DNA of 21,019 bases from Salinimicrobium sp964572365. GTDB taxonomy: Bacteria; Bacteroidota; Bacteroidia; Flavobacteriales; Flavobacteriaceae. The translations under genes were made by a program, and so were the position numbers. How positions within the stretch are numbered: position 1 is the first letter of the stretch; each line of letters opens with the position of its first letter. The notes beneath the pieces were generated by a model, which had not been told where the DNA came from, ran no database searches, and saw only the letters and a program-made list of their open reading frames with translations. The stretch lies in assembly GCA_964572365.1 (NCBI GenBank), contig CAZNFK010000039.1, positions 1 through 21,019 on the forward strand, in the 5' to 3' direction. Below are positions 15,522 through 21,019 of the stretch, in pieces.

Positions 15522-17489
15522 TTACTCTCCGTCCAGTGTCCATTTAAGCGGTACATTGGAATTTTTTCCAGATACCCTTACATATCCCTGCATCTCCTGG
15601 TGAAGCGCAGAACAGAAATCTGTACAATAGAAAGGCCATACACCTTCCTTCTTAGGTTCCCAGGTAATTGTCTTTGTTTGTCCCGGCATGATCAATAATT
15701 CTGAAGTATTAGCCCCTATCATTGCAAAGCCGTGCGGTACATCAAAATCCTGCTCGAGGTTGGTCACATGGAAGTAAACCTTGTCTCCAACTTTAATTCC
15801 TTCAAGGTTATCTGGAGAGAAGTGGCTTCTCACGGTGGTCATGAATACATGAACCTCGTTTCCTTCACGAACCATTTTAGTGTCTGCTTCGCTCAGGGCA
15901 GCAAATTCATGCTTGTTCTCATCTAAACGATAGATCTTTTTAGAATTTGCTTTTACTTTATCGGCAGAGATACCGGCTGCGTAGTGCGGCTCCCCGTGAG
16001 TTGGGAAGTCAAGCAACAACTCCATCTTTTCACCTGAAATATCATATAATTGTGCAGAGTGCTCCAGTTCTGGTCCTGTAGGCAGGTAACGATCTTTGGT
16101 GATCTTGTTCATCGAGATCAGGTATTTACCTTCAGGGTTTCTTGAGTTTCCTCCTGGGATCATAAGGTGACCTACAGAGTAGTAACTTGGCTGTCTGTCC
16201 AATACTTCCCAGGTTCCTAATTTCCATTTTACAACTTCAGAAGAAATGAAGAAGGTTGTATAGGCATTTCCTTTACCATCAAACTCGGTGTGTAGTGGTC
16301 CAAGACCTCCTTCTTTTACAGTACCCGCAAGAGTAGATTCAAAATTAAGGATAGGAATTCCATAAGCTTCTCCGTCAAACTCTTTATTCTCGATAGCTTT
16401 CAGCATTTTAGAGAAAGAGTGAACGGTAAGGTCTGTAGACAGTTTTCCGTTTCCAACAATATACTCTCCTGAAGGATCTACGTCACAACCGTGTGGGGAT
16501 TTTGGAGTAGGCATAAAATATACAGCTCCTTCAACATCTCTTGGATCAACCGTCAATACTTTGTTCATAATGGTAGAAGTGGCAGTATGAGTGCTATGAT
16601 CATATACGTTATGAGCATACTCTGCATCTATTTCTTCACCACCACCATTGGCAACATATTCCTGGATCTTTTTCCAGTTTACGGCTGCAATGAAATCCTT
16701 GTCGTTTTGAGAAGCATTTACCTCCTGTAGGGTATGAGCTTCTTCGGTGTTATAAGTGGTAAAGAAGAACCATCCGTGAGAATCTCCACGACCGGGGTGA
16801 GAAAGGTCATAGTTGAATCCAGGCATCTTTAATTGGAAATCGATCTTCATGTGTCCTTCATCATCAACAGCGATAAAGGTAAGAGGGCCTTTGAAATTCC
16901 CTTTCATGTTCTCGATAGCCACATCTTCCTGTGGGTAAGGAACAGAGAAACGGGTTCCTGCCACAACGTATTCTGTATTCTCGGTCACGAAAGAAGAGGA
17001 GTGGTTTCCTGCACTGTGAGGAACTTCAATGATCTCTTCGGTCTCAAACGTTTCCAGACTGATACGGGCGATCCTTGGGGTGTTGTTCTCATTGATAAAA
17101 ACCCATCGACCGTCAGTCTCTCCGTTAGTTTGAGAGATATCGGGGTGGTGAGAATCTCCCCATGGCACAAATCCGAAGGAAGTGTTCAACATAGGCTTGG
17201 TTTCTTCAGAATATCCATAACCTGAAGTCGGAAATTGAGAGAATACAGGGATCTCTTTAAGCATCCTTCCAGATGGAAGTCCATACACGGTAAGGTTACC
17301 GCTATATCCTCCCGAGATAAAAGCATAGAACTCATCATGTTCTCCCGGGGCTACATACACTCGTTCTGCAGCGTTAGATGCCATTGCACCACCGGTTTTG
17401 CTTTCCCTGGTTTTAGTGTCATCATCTCCGCAACTAACCATTACTAAAGAAAGAATGGCAATTGATAAAATAGAAGTTATTTTTTTCAT
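15522..17489 (-). CDS. nosZ: NosZ: nitrous oxide reductase, clade II, lipoprotein type
   Basis: NosZ reduces N2O to N2 at a CuZ (4Cu-S) centre, with electrons entering through CuA. The 655-residue protein begins with a short Sec/lipoprotein signal (lipid Cys C20 in 'VMVSCGDDD') and has no twin-arginine motif, which marks clade II. The beta-propeller carries CuZ His candidates in 'GDSHHPDIS' (H114, H115), 'VPHSAGNHSSSF' (H158, H163), 'RGDSHGWFFF', 'PKSPHGCDVDPSGEYIVG', 'GLGPLHTEFDG' and 'THGEPHYAAGI'. The C-terminal cupredoxin has CuA ligands H586 ('VPHGFAM'), C622, C626, H630 and M633 ('YCTDFCSALHQEM'), with W618 nearby. All key residues are present. It is 11 bp after the fasciclin gene and is followed by a hairpin. 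Confidence 0.98.
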   Translation of the reverse strand: MKKITSILSIAILSLVMVSCGDDDTKTRESKTGGAMASNAAERVYVAPGEHDEFYAFISGGYSGNLTVYGLPSGRMLKEIPVFSQFPTSGYGYSEETKPMLNTSFGFVPWGDSHHPDISQTNGETDGRWVFINENNTPRIARISLETFETEEIIEVPHSAGNHSSSFVTENTEYVVAGTRFSVPYPQEDVAIENMKGNFKGPLTFIAVDDEGHMKIDFQLKMPGFNYDLSHPGRGDSHGWFFFTTYNTEEAHTLQEVNASQNDKDFIAAVNWKKIQEYVANGGGEEIDAEYAHNVYDHSTHTATSTIMNKVLTVDPRDVEGAVYFMPTPKSPHGCDVDPSGEYIVGNGKLSTDLTVHSFSKMLKAIENKEFDGEAYGIPILNFESTLAGTVKEGGLGPLHTEFDGKGNAYTTFFISSEVVKWKLGTWEVLDRQPSYYSVGHLMIPGGNSRNPEGKYLISMNKITKDRYLPTGPELEHSAQLYDISGEKMELLLDFPTHGEPHYAAGISADKVKANSKKIYRLDENKHEFAALSEADTKMVREGNEVHVFMTTVRSHFSPDNLEGIKVGDKVYFHVTNLEQDFDVPHGFAMIGANTSELLIMPGQTKTITWEPKKEGVWPFYCTDFCSALHQEMQGYVRVSGKNSNVPLKWTLDGE

Positions 17490-17500
17490 TGGTTTATTTG

Positions 17501-18091
17501 TTATTTATTTTTTGGTAATATGACGGCGTCGACTACGTGTACCCATCCGTTACTGGCTTTTACGGTACCTAATATTTTGGCTCCCCCCACCAAGATGTCC
17601 TCACCTTCTCGTGTAATTTCTACGTTCTCACCGGAAGCCATGTAAAGCGTTCGCCCTTTTTCGATATTTTTATTAAGCATATCAACAGGGTAATTACTTG
17701 GAGCTACGTGGTTCTTAAGAATGTAGGCCAGTTTCTCTTTGTTTTCCGGTTTAAGAAGGTCTTCCACAGTTCCTTCGGGCAGTTTGTCAAAAGCTGCATT
17801 GGTAGGAGCAAACACTGTGAGAGGACCCACATTTACCAGGGCGTTTTGAACTTCGGCTGCTTCTACTGCAGCTACCAGTGTGGAATGATCTTCGGAATTG
17901 ATCGCAACTCGAAGAGCATTTGGAGTTTCACTCTCATCATCAATGTAAGCCTGGCCTTTATTAGATTCCACCTGTACACTCTCCTTTTCATTAGGAGTTG
18001 TAGCTTCGGGAGTGGAAGGGCCCTCTTTACATGAAGTAAAAAGAAGGGCGGCACTAAAACTCAGGCTCAGAAATAAATGAATTGTTTTCAT
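17501..18091 (-). CDS. Fasciclin (FAS1)-domain lipoprotein in the nos operon
   Basis: A 196-residue protein with a lipoprotein signal (lipid Cys C21 in 'LLFTSCKEG'), a low-complexity Thr/Glu linker (about 25-50) and one FAS1 domain. FAS1 marks: 'STLVAAVEAAEVQNAL' (helix), 'GPLTVFAPTNAAFDKLPEGT' (H1 box), 'LAYILKNHVAP' (YH box region), and the closing 'GWVHVVDAVILP' (H2 box). FAS1 domains usually bind surfaces, proteins or polymers and are not enzymes. The gene lies 50 bp after the cytochrome gene and 11 bp before nosZ, so it is almost certainly co-transcribed with nosZ. What it does in N2O respiration is unknown; a scaffold holding NosZ and the cytochrome at the membrane is a guess. Confidence 0.93.
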   Translation of the reverse strand: MKTIHLFLSLSFSAALLFTSCKEGPSTPEATTPNEKESVQVESNKGQAYIDDESETPNALRVAINSEDHSTLVAAVEAAEVQNALVNVGPLTVFAPTNAAFDKLPEGTVEDLLKPENKEKLAYILKNHVAPSNYPVDMLNKNIEKGRTLYMASGENVEITREGEDILVGGAKILGTVKASNGWVHVVDAVILPKNK

Positions 18092-18141
18092 AAATATTTG
18101 GTTTTGATTAGTTGAAGCCAGTCACGGTAGAGGAGGGGGTA

Positions 18142-18645
18142 TTAGTTCTCGGTGTCGTATTGTCTGAAATATTCAAGAATCGCACGTGCCTCTTCTTCAG
18201 AAAGACCCTGGTTTGCCATTACAGCCATGTTGGATTCTACTAAAAGTTTCTTGGCAATAGGATCTTCTTTGATCATCTGCTCAGGATTCAGGATCATGTT
18301 CATGATCCACTCAGGAGAACGTCTTTCTGTCACTCCCGATAATGCAGGACCAATGAATTTCTTGTCCATTTTGTGACAGGCAGAACACATGTTCTTGAAA
18401 AGTTCGGCACCCTTTGTTGCCATAGCAGCGTCAATATTGTCATTAACTTCTAATGACTTAATAGGACCAATCCCTTTATTGTCCATGTCATCTACCTCTG
18501 CAGTAGTTGTTACTGCTTCTTCTACTGTTTCCTTGGTTTGTTCAGGTCTGTCTGAAAGTTTGATCTTTTCTTTTTCTTCTTTTTCTCCACAACCAATTGC
18601 GAATAGAATTAGGAAAACTGATAGGATCTTAAATGTTAATTTCAT
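18142..18645 (-). CDS. c-type cytochrome lipoprotein, likely electron donor of NosZ
   Basis: The 167-residue protein has a lipoprotein signal (lipid Cys C19 in 'FAIGCGEKEE'), an acidic linker (21-75) and one class I cytochrome c domain. Haem attachment is 'CSACH' (C87, C90, H91). The sixth ligand is Met 140 or 143 in 'SNMAVMANQGLSEEEA'. 'FIGPALSGVTERR' and the C-terminal helix 'ARAILEYFRQY' complete the fold. It is the first gene of the nos operon. Because no nosR or nosC-like gene is in the window, this protein is the best candidate to pass electrons, probably from the alternative complex III or bc1-type enzyme, to the CuA site of NosZ. That route is inferred from gene order. Confidence 0.93.
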   Translation of the reverse strand: MKLTFKILSVFLILFAIGCGEKEEKEKIKLSDRPEQTKETVEEAVTTTAEVDDMDNKGIGPIKSLEVNDNIDAAMATKGAELFKNMCSACHKMDKKFIGPALSGVTERRSPEWIMNMILNPEQMIKEDPIAKKLLVESNMAVMANQGLSEEEARAILEYFRQYDTEN

Positions 18646-18670
18646 GATAAAGGTTATTAATGTTATGCTG

Positions 18671-18678
18671 CAAAATTA
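18671..18678 (-). promoter_or_regulatory. Proximal -7 promoter element TAATTTTG of the nos operon
   Basis: On the minus strand TAATTTTG fits TAnnTTTG exactly. It would start transcription near 18664 and leave a ~19-nt leader before the cytochrome ATG at 18645. The -33 position lacks TTG. The palindrome ATTTAATTAAAT at 18683-18694 lies in the -33/-7 spacer, where a bound repressor would block RNA polymerase. Confidence 0.5.
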
Positions 18679-18682
18679 CGAC

Positions 18683-18694
18683 ATTTAATTAAAT
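18683..18694. promoter_or_regulatory. Candidate operator ATTTAATTAAAT in the nos promoter
   Basis: A perfect 12-bp AT-only palindrome located inside the proximal nos promoter. AT-rich dyads are typical of Rrf2/NsrR-type binding sites, and the regulator gene is adjacent. In AT-rich DNA such a palindrome can arise by chance, so this is a low-confidence call. Confidence 0.3.
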
Positions 18695-18763
18695 AAAGAT
18701 AAAAAGGTCTTTAAATATTTTATTTTGTATTTTTCTCCTTTCAGAGAAAGGCGTTATTAAGGA

Positions 18764-18771
18764 CAAATTTC
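18764..18771 (-). promoter_or_regulatory. Distal -7 candidate GAAATTTG of the nos operon
   Basis: On the minus strand GAAATTTG differs from TAnnTTTG only in its first base. Transcription would start near 18758, which puts the FNR-like box (centre about 18800) close to -42, the classical position for class II activation. No TTG exists at -33, as expected for an activator-dependent promoter. Confidence 0.35.
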
Positions 18772-18793
18772 TCCTAATTAAAATGTAAAAACT

Positions 18794-18807
18794 ATGATCA
18801 AAATCAG
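18794..18807. promoter_or_regulatory. FNR/DNR-like box, TGAT-N4-ATCA core
   Basis: The stretch ATGATCAAAATCAG matches the Crp/FNR-family consensus TTGAT-N4-ATCAA in 8 of 10 fixed positions, with both TGAT/ATCA cores intact. Such sites respond to oxygen lack or NO in many denitrifiers. No Crp/FNR gene is in the window. Confidence 0.45.
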
Positions 18808-18814
18808 GAATTGC

Positions 18815-18822
18815 TATCTTTG
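18815..18822 (+). promoter_or_regulatory. Candidate -7 promoter element TATCTTTG of the rrf2 gene
   Basis: TATCTTTG matches TAnnTTTG in all fixed positions; a start near 18829 would leave a ~26-nt leader to the ATG at 18855. No TTG lies at the -33 spacing. The FNR-like box sits just upstream and would overlap the -33 region of this promoter as well. Confidence 0.5.
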
Positions 18823-18854
18823 GCCTATAAATAGCGCTCGGGTAGAGCAGGTAA

Positions 18855-19310
18855 ATGGAAATAACAAAACCCCCTTCTATGCTGTCAAGTTCAAGTAAAT
18901 ATGCGATAAACGCGGTCCTATACCTGGCAGTAAACGCCACCGAAATCAATAAAATTAGGGCAAGTGAAATTGCAGAGGCGATAAAAGTACCTTCTCCTTT
19001 TTTATCAAAACTATTGCAGACCCTTTCAAGAGAACATATCATTTCTTCCTCGAAGGGGCCTAAAGGAGGTTTTTATCTTACAGATGAAGAGAAACAACTT
19101 TACCTTATAGAGATCGTGAAAAGTATAGACGGGGTAGACCGTTTAGAAGATTGTGTACTGGGGCTTAAAAAGTGCAGTTCAGAAAAACCCTGTCCCGTGC
19201 ATTTTTCTGTTCAGCCTTTCAAAAACAAATTTTTGAAAGAACTGGAGGAGAATACTATTGAATATTTCGCCGAAAAAGTAAAAAAAGGAGAGGCCTACCT
19301 ATTTATATAA
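18855..19310 (+). CDS. Rrf2-family transcriptional regulator with three C-terminal cysteines (NsrR/IscR-like)
   Basis: A 151-residue DNA-binding regulator. The winged helix-turn-helix spans about 10-80: 'SSSSKYAINAVLYLAVNA', 'IRASEIAEAIKVPSPFLSKL' (recognition region) and the wing 'KGPKGGFYLT'. Cysteines C100, C107 and C113 in 'LEDCVLGLKKCSSEKPC' have spacing CX6CX5C, close to the CX5CX5C of Fe-S proteins in this family; NsrR and IscR use these Cys to hold a cluster that senses NO or Fe-S status. It is divergent from the nos operon, so control of nos by NO or redox state is the likely role, not proved. The start may be M9 (18879), which fits the usual 'MLSxxxKYA' start, or the ATG at 18855 used here. 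Confidence 0.93.
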   Translation: MEITKPPSMLSSSSKYAINAVLYLAVNATEINKIRASEIAEAIKVPSPFLSKLLQTLSREHIISSSKGPKGGFYLTDEEKQLYLIEIVKSIDGVDRLEDCVLGLKKCSSEKPCPVHFSVQPFKNKFLKELEENTIEYFAEKVKKGEAYLFI

Positions 19311-19327
19311 GGTAAGACCTCTCCTTT
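19284..19327 (-). terminator. Shared hairpin at the rrf2/ackA convergence
   Basis: AAAGGAGAGG (19284-19293) pairs with CCTCTCCTTT (19318-19327), and TACCT/AGGTA extend the stem with one small bulge. The minus-strand RNA is followed by TTTTTACTTTTT, a good U-tract, so it terminates ackA. The left arm is inside the last codons of the rrf2 gene. On the plus strand the tail ATAAATG has few U, so rrf2 termination there is weaker. Confidence 0.75.
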
Positions 19328-19350
19328 ATAAATGCGTTCAAAAAATATCT

Positions 19351-20538
19351 TTAGGATATCATTGAAAATGTCTGCTTGGCTATTTCCAGTTCTTCATTAG
19401 TTGGGATCACCAGCACTTTAACCCTTGAATTTTCCTTACTTACTTCCCTGTTCTCTTTAGAACGAACTTTGTTCTTTTCTTCATCAAGCTCTATTCCCAG
19501 GAAGTCCATATCATTACAAACAAGTTTTCTTATTACATCACTGTTTTCCCCGATACCTGCGGTAAAAACGATCGCATCAAGGCCATTCATGGCAGCAGCA
19601 TAAGCGCCAATGTATTTTTTGATCCTGTAGGCGTTCATGTCAAGTGCAAGCTGGCATTCCCGGTTTCCTTTTTCGGCCTGTTCTTCAATATCCCGAAGAT
19701 CGCTGTACCCGGTTAAACCCAGCATTCCGCTTTTGTGATGCAAGAGGTCGCTCACTTCTTTTGCCGAGTACCCAAGCTGTTCGATGAGGTAAAAGATCAC
19801 CGACTGGTCAATATCTCCGCTGCGGGTTCCCATAATGAGACCGTTCACCGGGCCAAACCCCAGGGAATGATCTACACTTTTGCCATTTTTGACCGCAGTA
19901 ATACTGCATCCATTTCCTAAATGAACCGTGATTAATTTGGAATCTTTCTTTTGAAGTAATTCTGAGGCTTTTTCGGATACATATTTATGACTGGTACCGT
20001 GAAATCCATACACCTGGATGTGGTGCTTTTCATAGAATTCATTCGGAATGGCATAGCGATTGGCCTGTGAAGGAATGCTCTGGTGAAAGGCAGTGTCAAA
20101 AACAGCGACCTGTTTGGCTCCGGGAAAAATCTCTTCGGCTACCTCAATTCCATTAAGGTTTGGCGGGTTATGAAGCGGAGCGAGTGAAAAAAGATCTTTT
20201 ACCGTCTCTTTTACTTTTTCATCAATCACAATGGTATCTGAAAAAGCATCGCCACCATGCACCACCCTGTGACCTATCGCAGGAATATCTGCAGGATCTT
20301 TAATGACCCCATTTTCTGGGTGCATTAGATATTTTGTGACTTCCTTTAGGGCTACAGAATGGTCCTTTACCTGCATTTCTTCGGAAGTGGAGAATTTTTC
20401 AGACTTATAATGAACCTTTCCCGATTCCTGTCCTATTCGTTCCACCAGTCCCGAGGCCAGCACTTCTTCTGAAGGCATGCTGATCAATTGAAATTTAAGA
20501 GAAGAACTTCCTGAATTTATTACTAATATATTTTTCAT
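19351..20538 (-). CDS. ackA: AckA: acetate kinase
   Basis: AckA converts acetyl phosphate and ADP to acetate and ATP in the cytoplasm, or runs in reverse. The 395-residue length is normal (~400). ASKHA-fold marks are 'VINSGSSSLKF' (N8 region, ATP/phosphate), 'GHRVVHGGD' (R91), 'FDTAFHQSIP' (D148), 'YGFHGTSHKYV' (H180), 'VHLGNGCSI', 'GLIMGTRSGDID' (catalytic Arg), 'GIGENS' and the C-terminal 'IPTNEELEIA' Glu. It follows pta by 76 bp, the standard pta-ackA order. A downstream hairpin overlapping the rrf2 gene ends the transcript. No odd features. Confidence 0.98.
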   Translation of the reverse strand: MKNILVINSGSSSLKFQLISMPSEEVLASGLVERIGQESGKVHYKSEKFSTSEEMQVKDHSVALKEVTKYLMHPENGVIKDPADIPAIGHRVVHGGDAFSDTIVIDEKVKETVKDLFSLAPLHNPPNLNGIEVAEEIFPGAKQVAVFDTAFHQSIPSQANRYAIPNEFYEKHHIQVYGFHGTSHKYVSEKASELLQKKDSKLITVHLGNGCSITAVKNGKSVDHSLGFGPVNGLIMGTRSGDIDQSVIFYLIEQLGYSAKEVSDLLHHKSGMLGLTGYSDLRDIEEQAEKGNRECQLALDMNAYRIKKYIGAYAAAMNGLDAIVFTAGIGENSDVIRKLVCNDMDFLGIELDEEKNKVRSKENREVSKENSRVKVLVIPTNEELEIAKQTFSMIS

Positions 20539-20614
20539 CTTACTTTTGTTGTTTCTGAAGAATACCTTTTAAAATGGGCATTTTCAGCATCTTATTTAAA
20601 CCTTAAACATTTGT
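20539..20614. other. pta-ackA spacer with inverted repeat
   Basis: The 76-bp spacer holds ATTTAAAC (20594-20601) and its complement GTTTAAAT (20613-20620), 8-bp arms with an 11-base spacer; the second arm covers the pta stop codon. No U-tract follows on the minus strand, so it is not a clear terminator. An mRNA-processing or weak attenuating role is possible. I see no promoter motif for ackA. Confidence 0.35.
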
Positions 20615-21019
20615 TTAAATTCCTTGTGCCTGAATGGCGGTAAGGATGACCGTATTGAATACATCATCGACAGTACAGCCGCGGCTAAGGTCATTTACCG
20701 GTTTGTTAAGCCCCTGCAGCATTGGGCCAATGGCCAAAGCACCTGTTTCTCTTTGTACAGCCTTATACGTATTGTTCCCCGTGTTAAGATCGGGGAAAAT
20801 AAGAACGCTTGCCTGTCCTGCAACTTCAGAACCCGGTAATTTGCTTTTTCCAACATTTAGGTCAACGGCTGCATCATATTGGATTGGTCCTTCTATCTTA
20901 AGATCGGGACGCTTTCTTTTCACAATTTCCGTAGCTTCTCTTACCCGGTCCACATCTTCCCCTTTTCCTGAACTTCCGGAAGAGTAGGAGAGCATGGCTA
21001 TTTTTGGCTCAATTCCAAA
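20615..21019 (-). CDS. pta: Pta: phosphate acetyltransferase, C-terminal part, cut by window end
   Basis: Pta turns acetyl-CoA and phosphate into acetyl phosphate for AckA. The visible 134 residues, open to base 21019, begin FGIEPKIAMLSYSSGSSGKG and include 'RKRPDLKIEGPIQYDAAVD', 'KLPGSEVAGQASVLIFPDLN' and 'NNTYKAVQRETGALAIGPMLQGL', then 'PVNDLSRGC'. These are the conserved C-terminal catalytic blocks of the PTA_PTB domain, including the Arg of 'LSRG'. The stop is at 20615-20617. The rest of the gene, and any N-terminal DRTGG/AAA domain, lie beyond the window. Confidence 0.97.
   Translation of the reverse strand, partial: FGIEPKIAMLSYSSGSSGKGEDVDRVREATEIVKRKRPDLKIEGPIQYDAAVDLNVGKSKLPGSEVAGQASVLIFPDLNTGNNTYKAVQRETGALAIGPMLQGLNKPVNDLSRGCTVDDVFNTVILTAIQAQGI

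Larger units (their letters stand above)
18646..18854. promoter_or_regulatory. Divergent control region of the nos operon and rrf2 regulator gene
   Basis: The 209 bp between the two start codons hold nothing coding. They hold two nos-side -7 candidates (18671-18678 and 18764-18771), one regulator-side candidate (18815-18822), an FNR-like box (18794-18807), a 12-bp palindrome ATTTAATTAAAT (18683-18694), and an inverted repeat CCTTTC-AGA-GAAAGG (18737-18751). On the minus strand AGGAGAAA also occurs twice (complements at 18767-18774 and 18734-18741). Confidence 0.6.

Noticed and set aside
16833..17225. 130-residue open frame opposite nosZ
   Set aside because: It is antisense to a gene with complete CuZ/CuA motifs and has no recognisable domain; it is a shadow of nosZ codon use.
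18689..19042. 117-residue minus-strand frame overlapping the rrf2 gene and nos promoter
   Set aside because: It is opposite the helix-turn-helix coding region and runs into the promoter; no protein features support it.
1..21019. CRISPR array, tRNA, rRNA, prophage or transposase gene
   Set aside because: No regularly spaced repeats, no cloverleaf-like sequence and no transposase or phage protein was found on reading both strands; the only mobile-like item is the small element at 11078-11212.

Overview
The window looks like a chromosomal stretch of a marine-type Flavobacteriia (Bacteroidota). Reasons: moderately AT-rich DNA, several promoters with the Bacteroidota -7 motif TAnnTTTG, few Shine-Dalgarno sequences, many short 'MKK...SC' lipoprotein signals, and a clade II (Sec/lipoprotein type) nitrous oxide reductase operon. 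Genus is not determined. There is one assembly gap of exactly 100 N (7419-7518), inside treY.

Region 1 (1-11066) is an alpha-glucan/trehalose locus. On the minus strand glgE (maltose-1-phosphate maltosyltransferase) is followed by treS (trehalose synthase, cut by the window edge). On the plus strand run treZ, a GH57/DUF3536 protein, treY (split by the N gap) and malQ. TreY and TreZ cut glucan into trehalose, TreS turns trehalose into maltose, GlgE adds maltose-1-phosphate back to glucan, and MalQ reshuffles short maltodextrins. The kinase (Mak) that links TreS to GlgE is not seen; it may be fused to the cut TreS or lie beyond the edge. A 200-bp divergent promoter region separates the two arms.

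Region 2 (11067-11238) is a short intergenic stretch between convergent genes, filled by a ~134-bp MITE-like element with imperfect terminal inverted repeats.

Region 3 (11239-19310) is an N2O respiration island. Its minus-strand order is: c-type cytochrome lipoprotein, fasciclin-domain lipoprotein, nosZ, a perfect hairpin, an uncharacterised membrane protein, nosL, nosD, nosF, nosY, then a Cys-rich Csp-type copper-storage protein. A divergent Rrf2-family regulator with three C-terminal cysteines (NsrR/IscR-like) sits upstream. The 209-bp divergent region holds TAnnTTTG-type promoters, an FNR-like TGAT-N4-ATCA box and several palindromes. No nosR, nosX or nitrite/NO reductase gene is present in the window.

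Region 4 (19311-21019) is pta-ackA (minus strand, pta cut by the window end), the acetyl-CoA/acetyl-phosphate/acetate pathway. It converges on the regulator gene over a shared terminator hairpin.

All gene identities come from reading the translated proteins and recalling family motifs; no database search was run.
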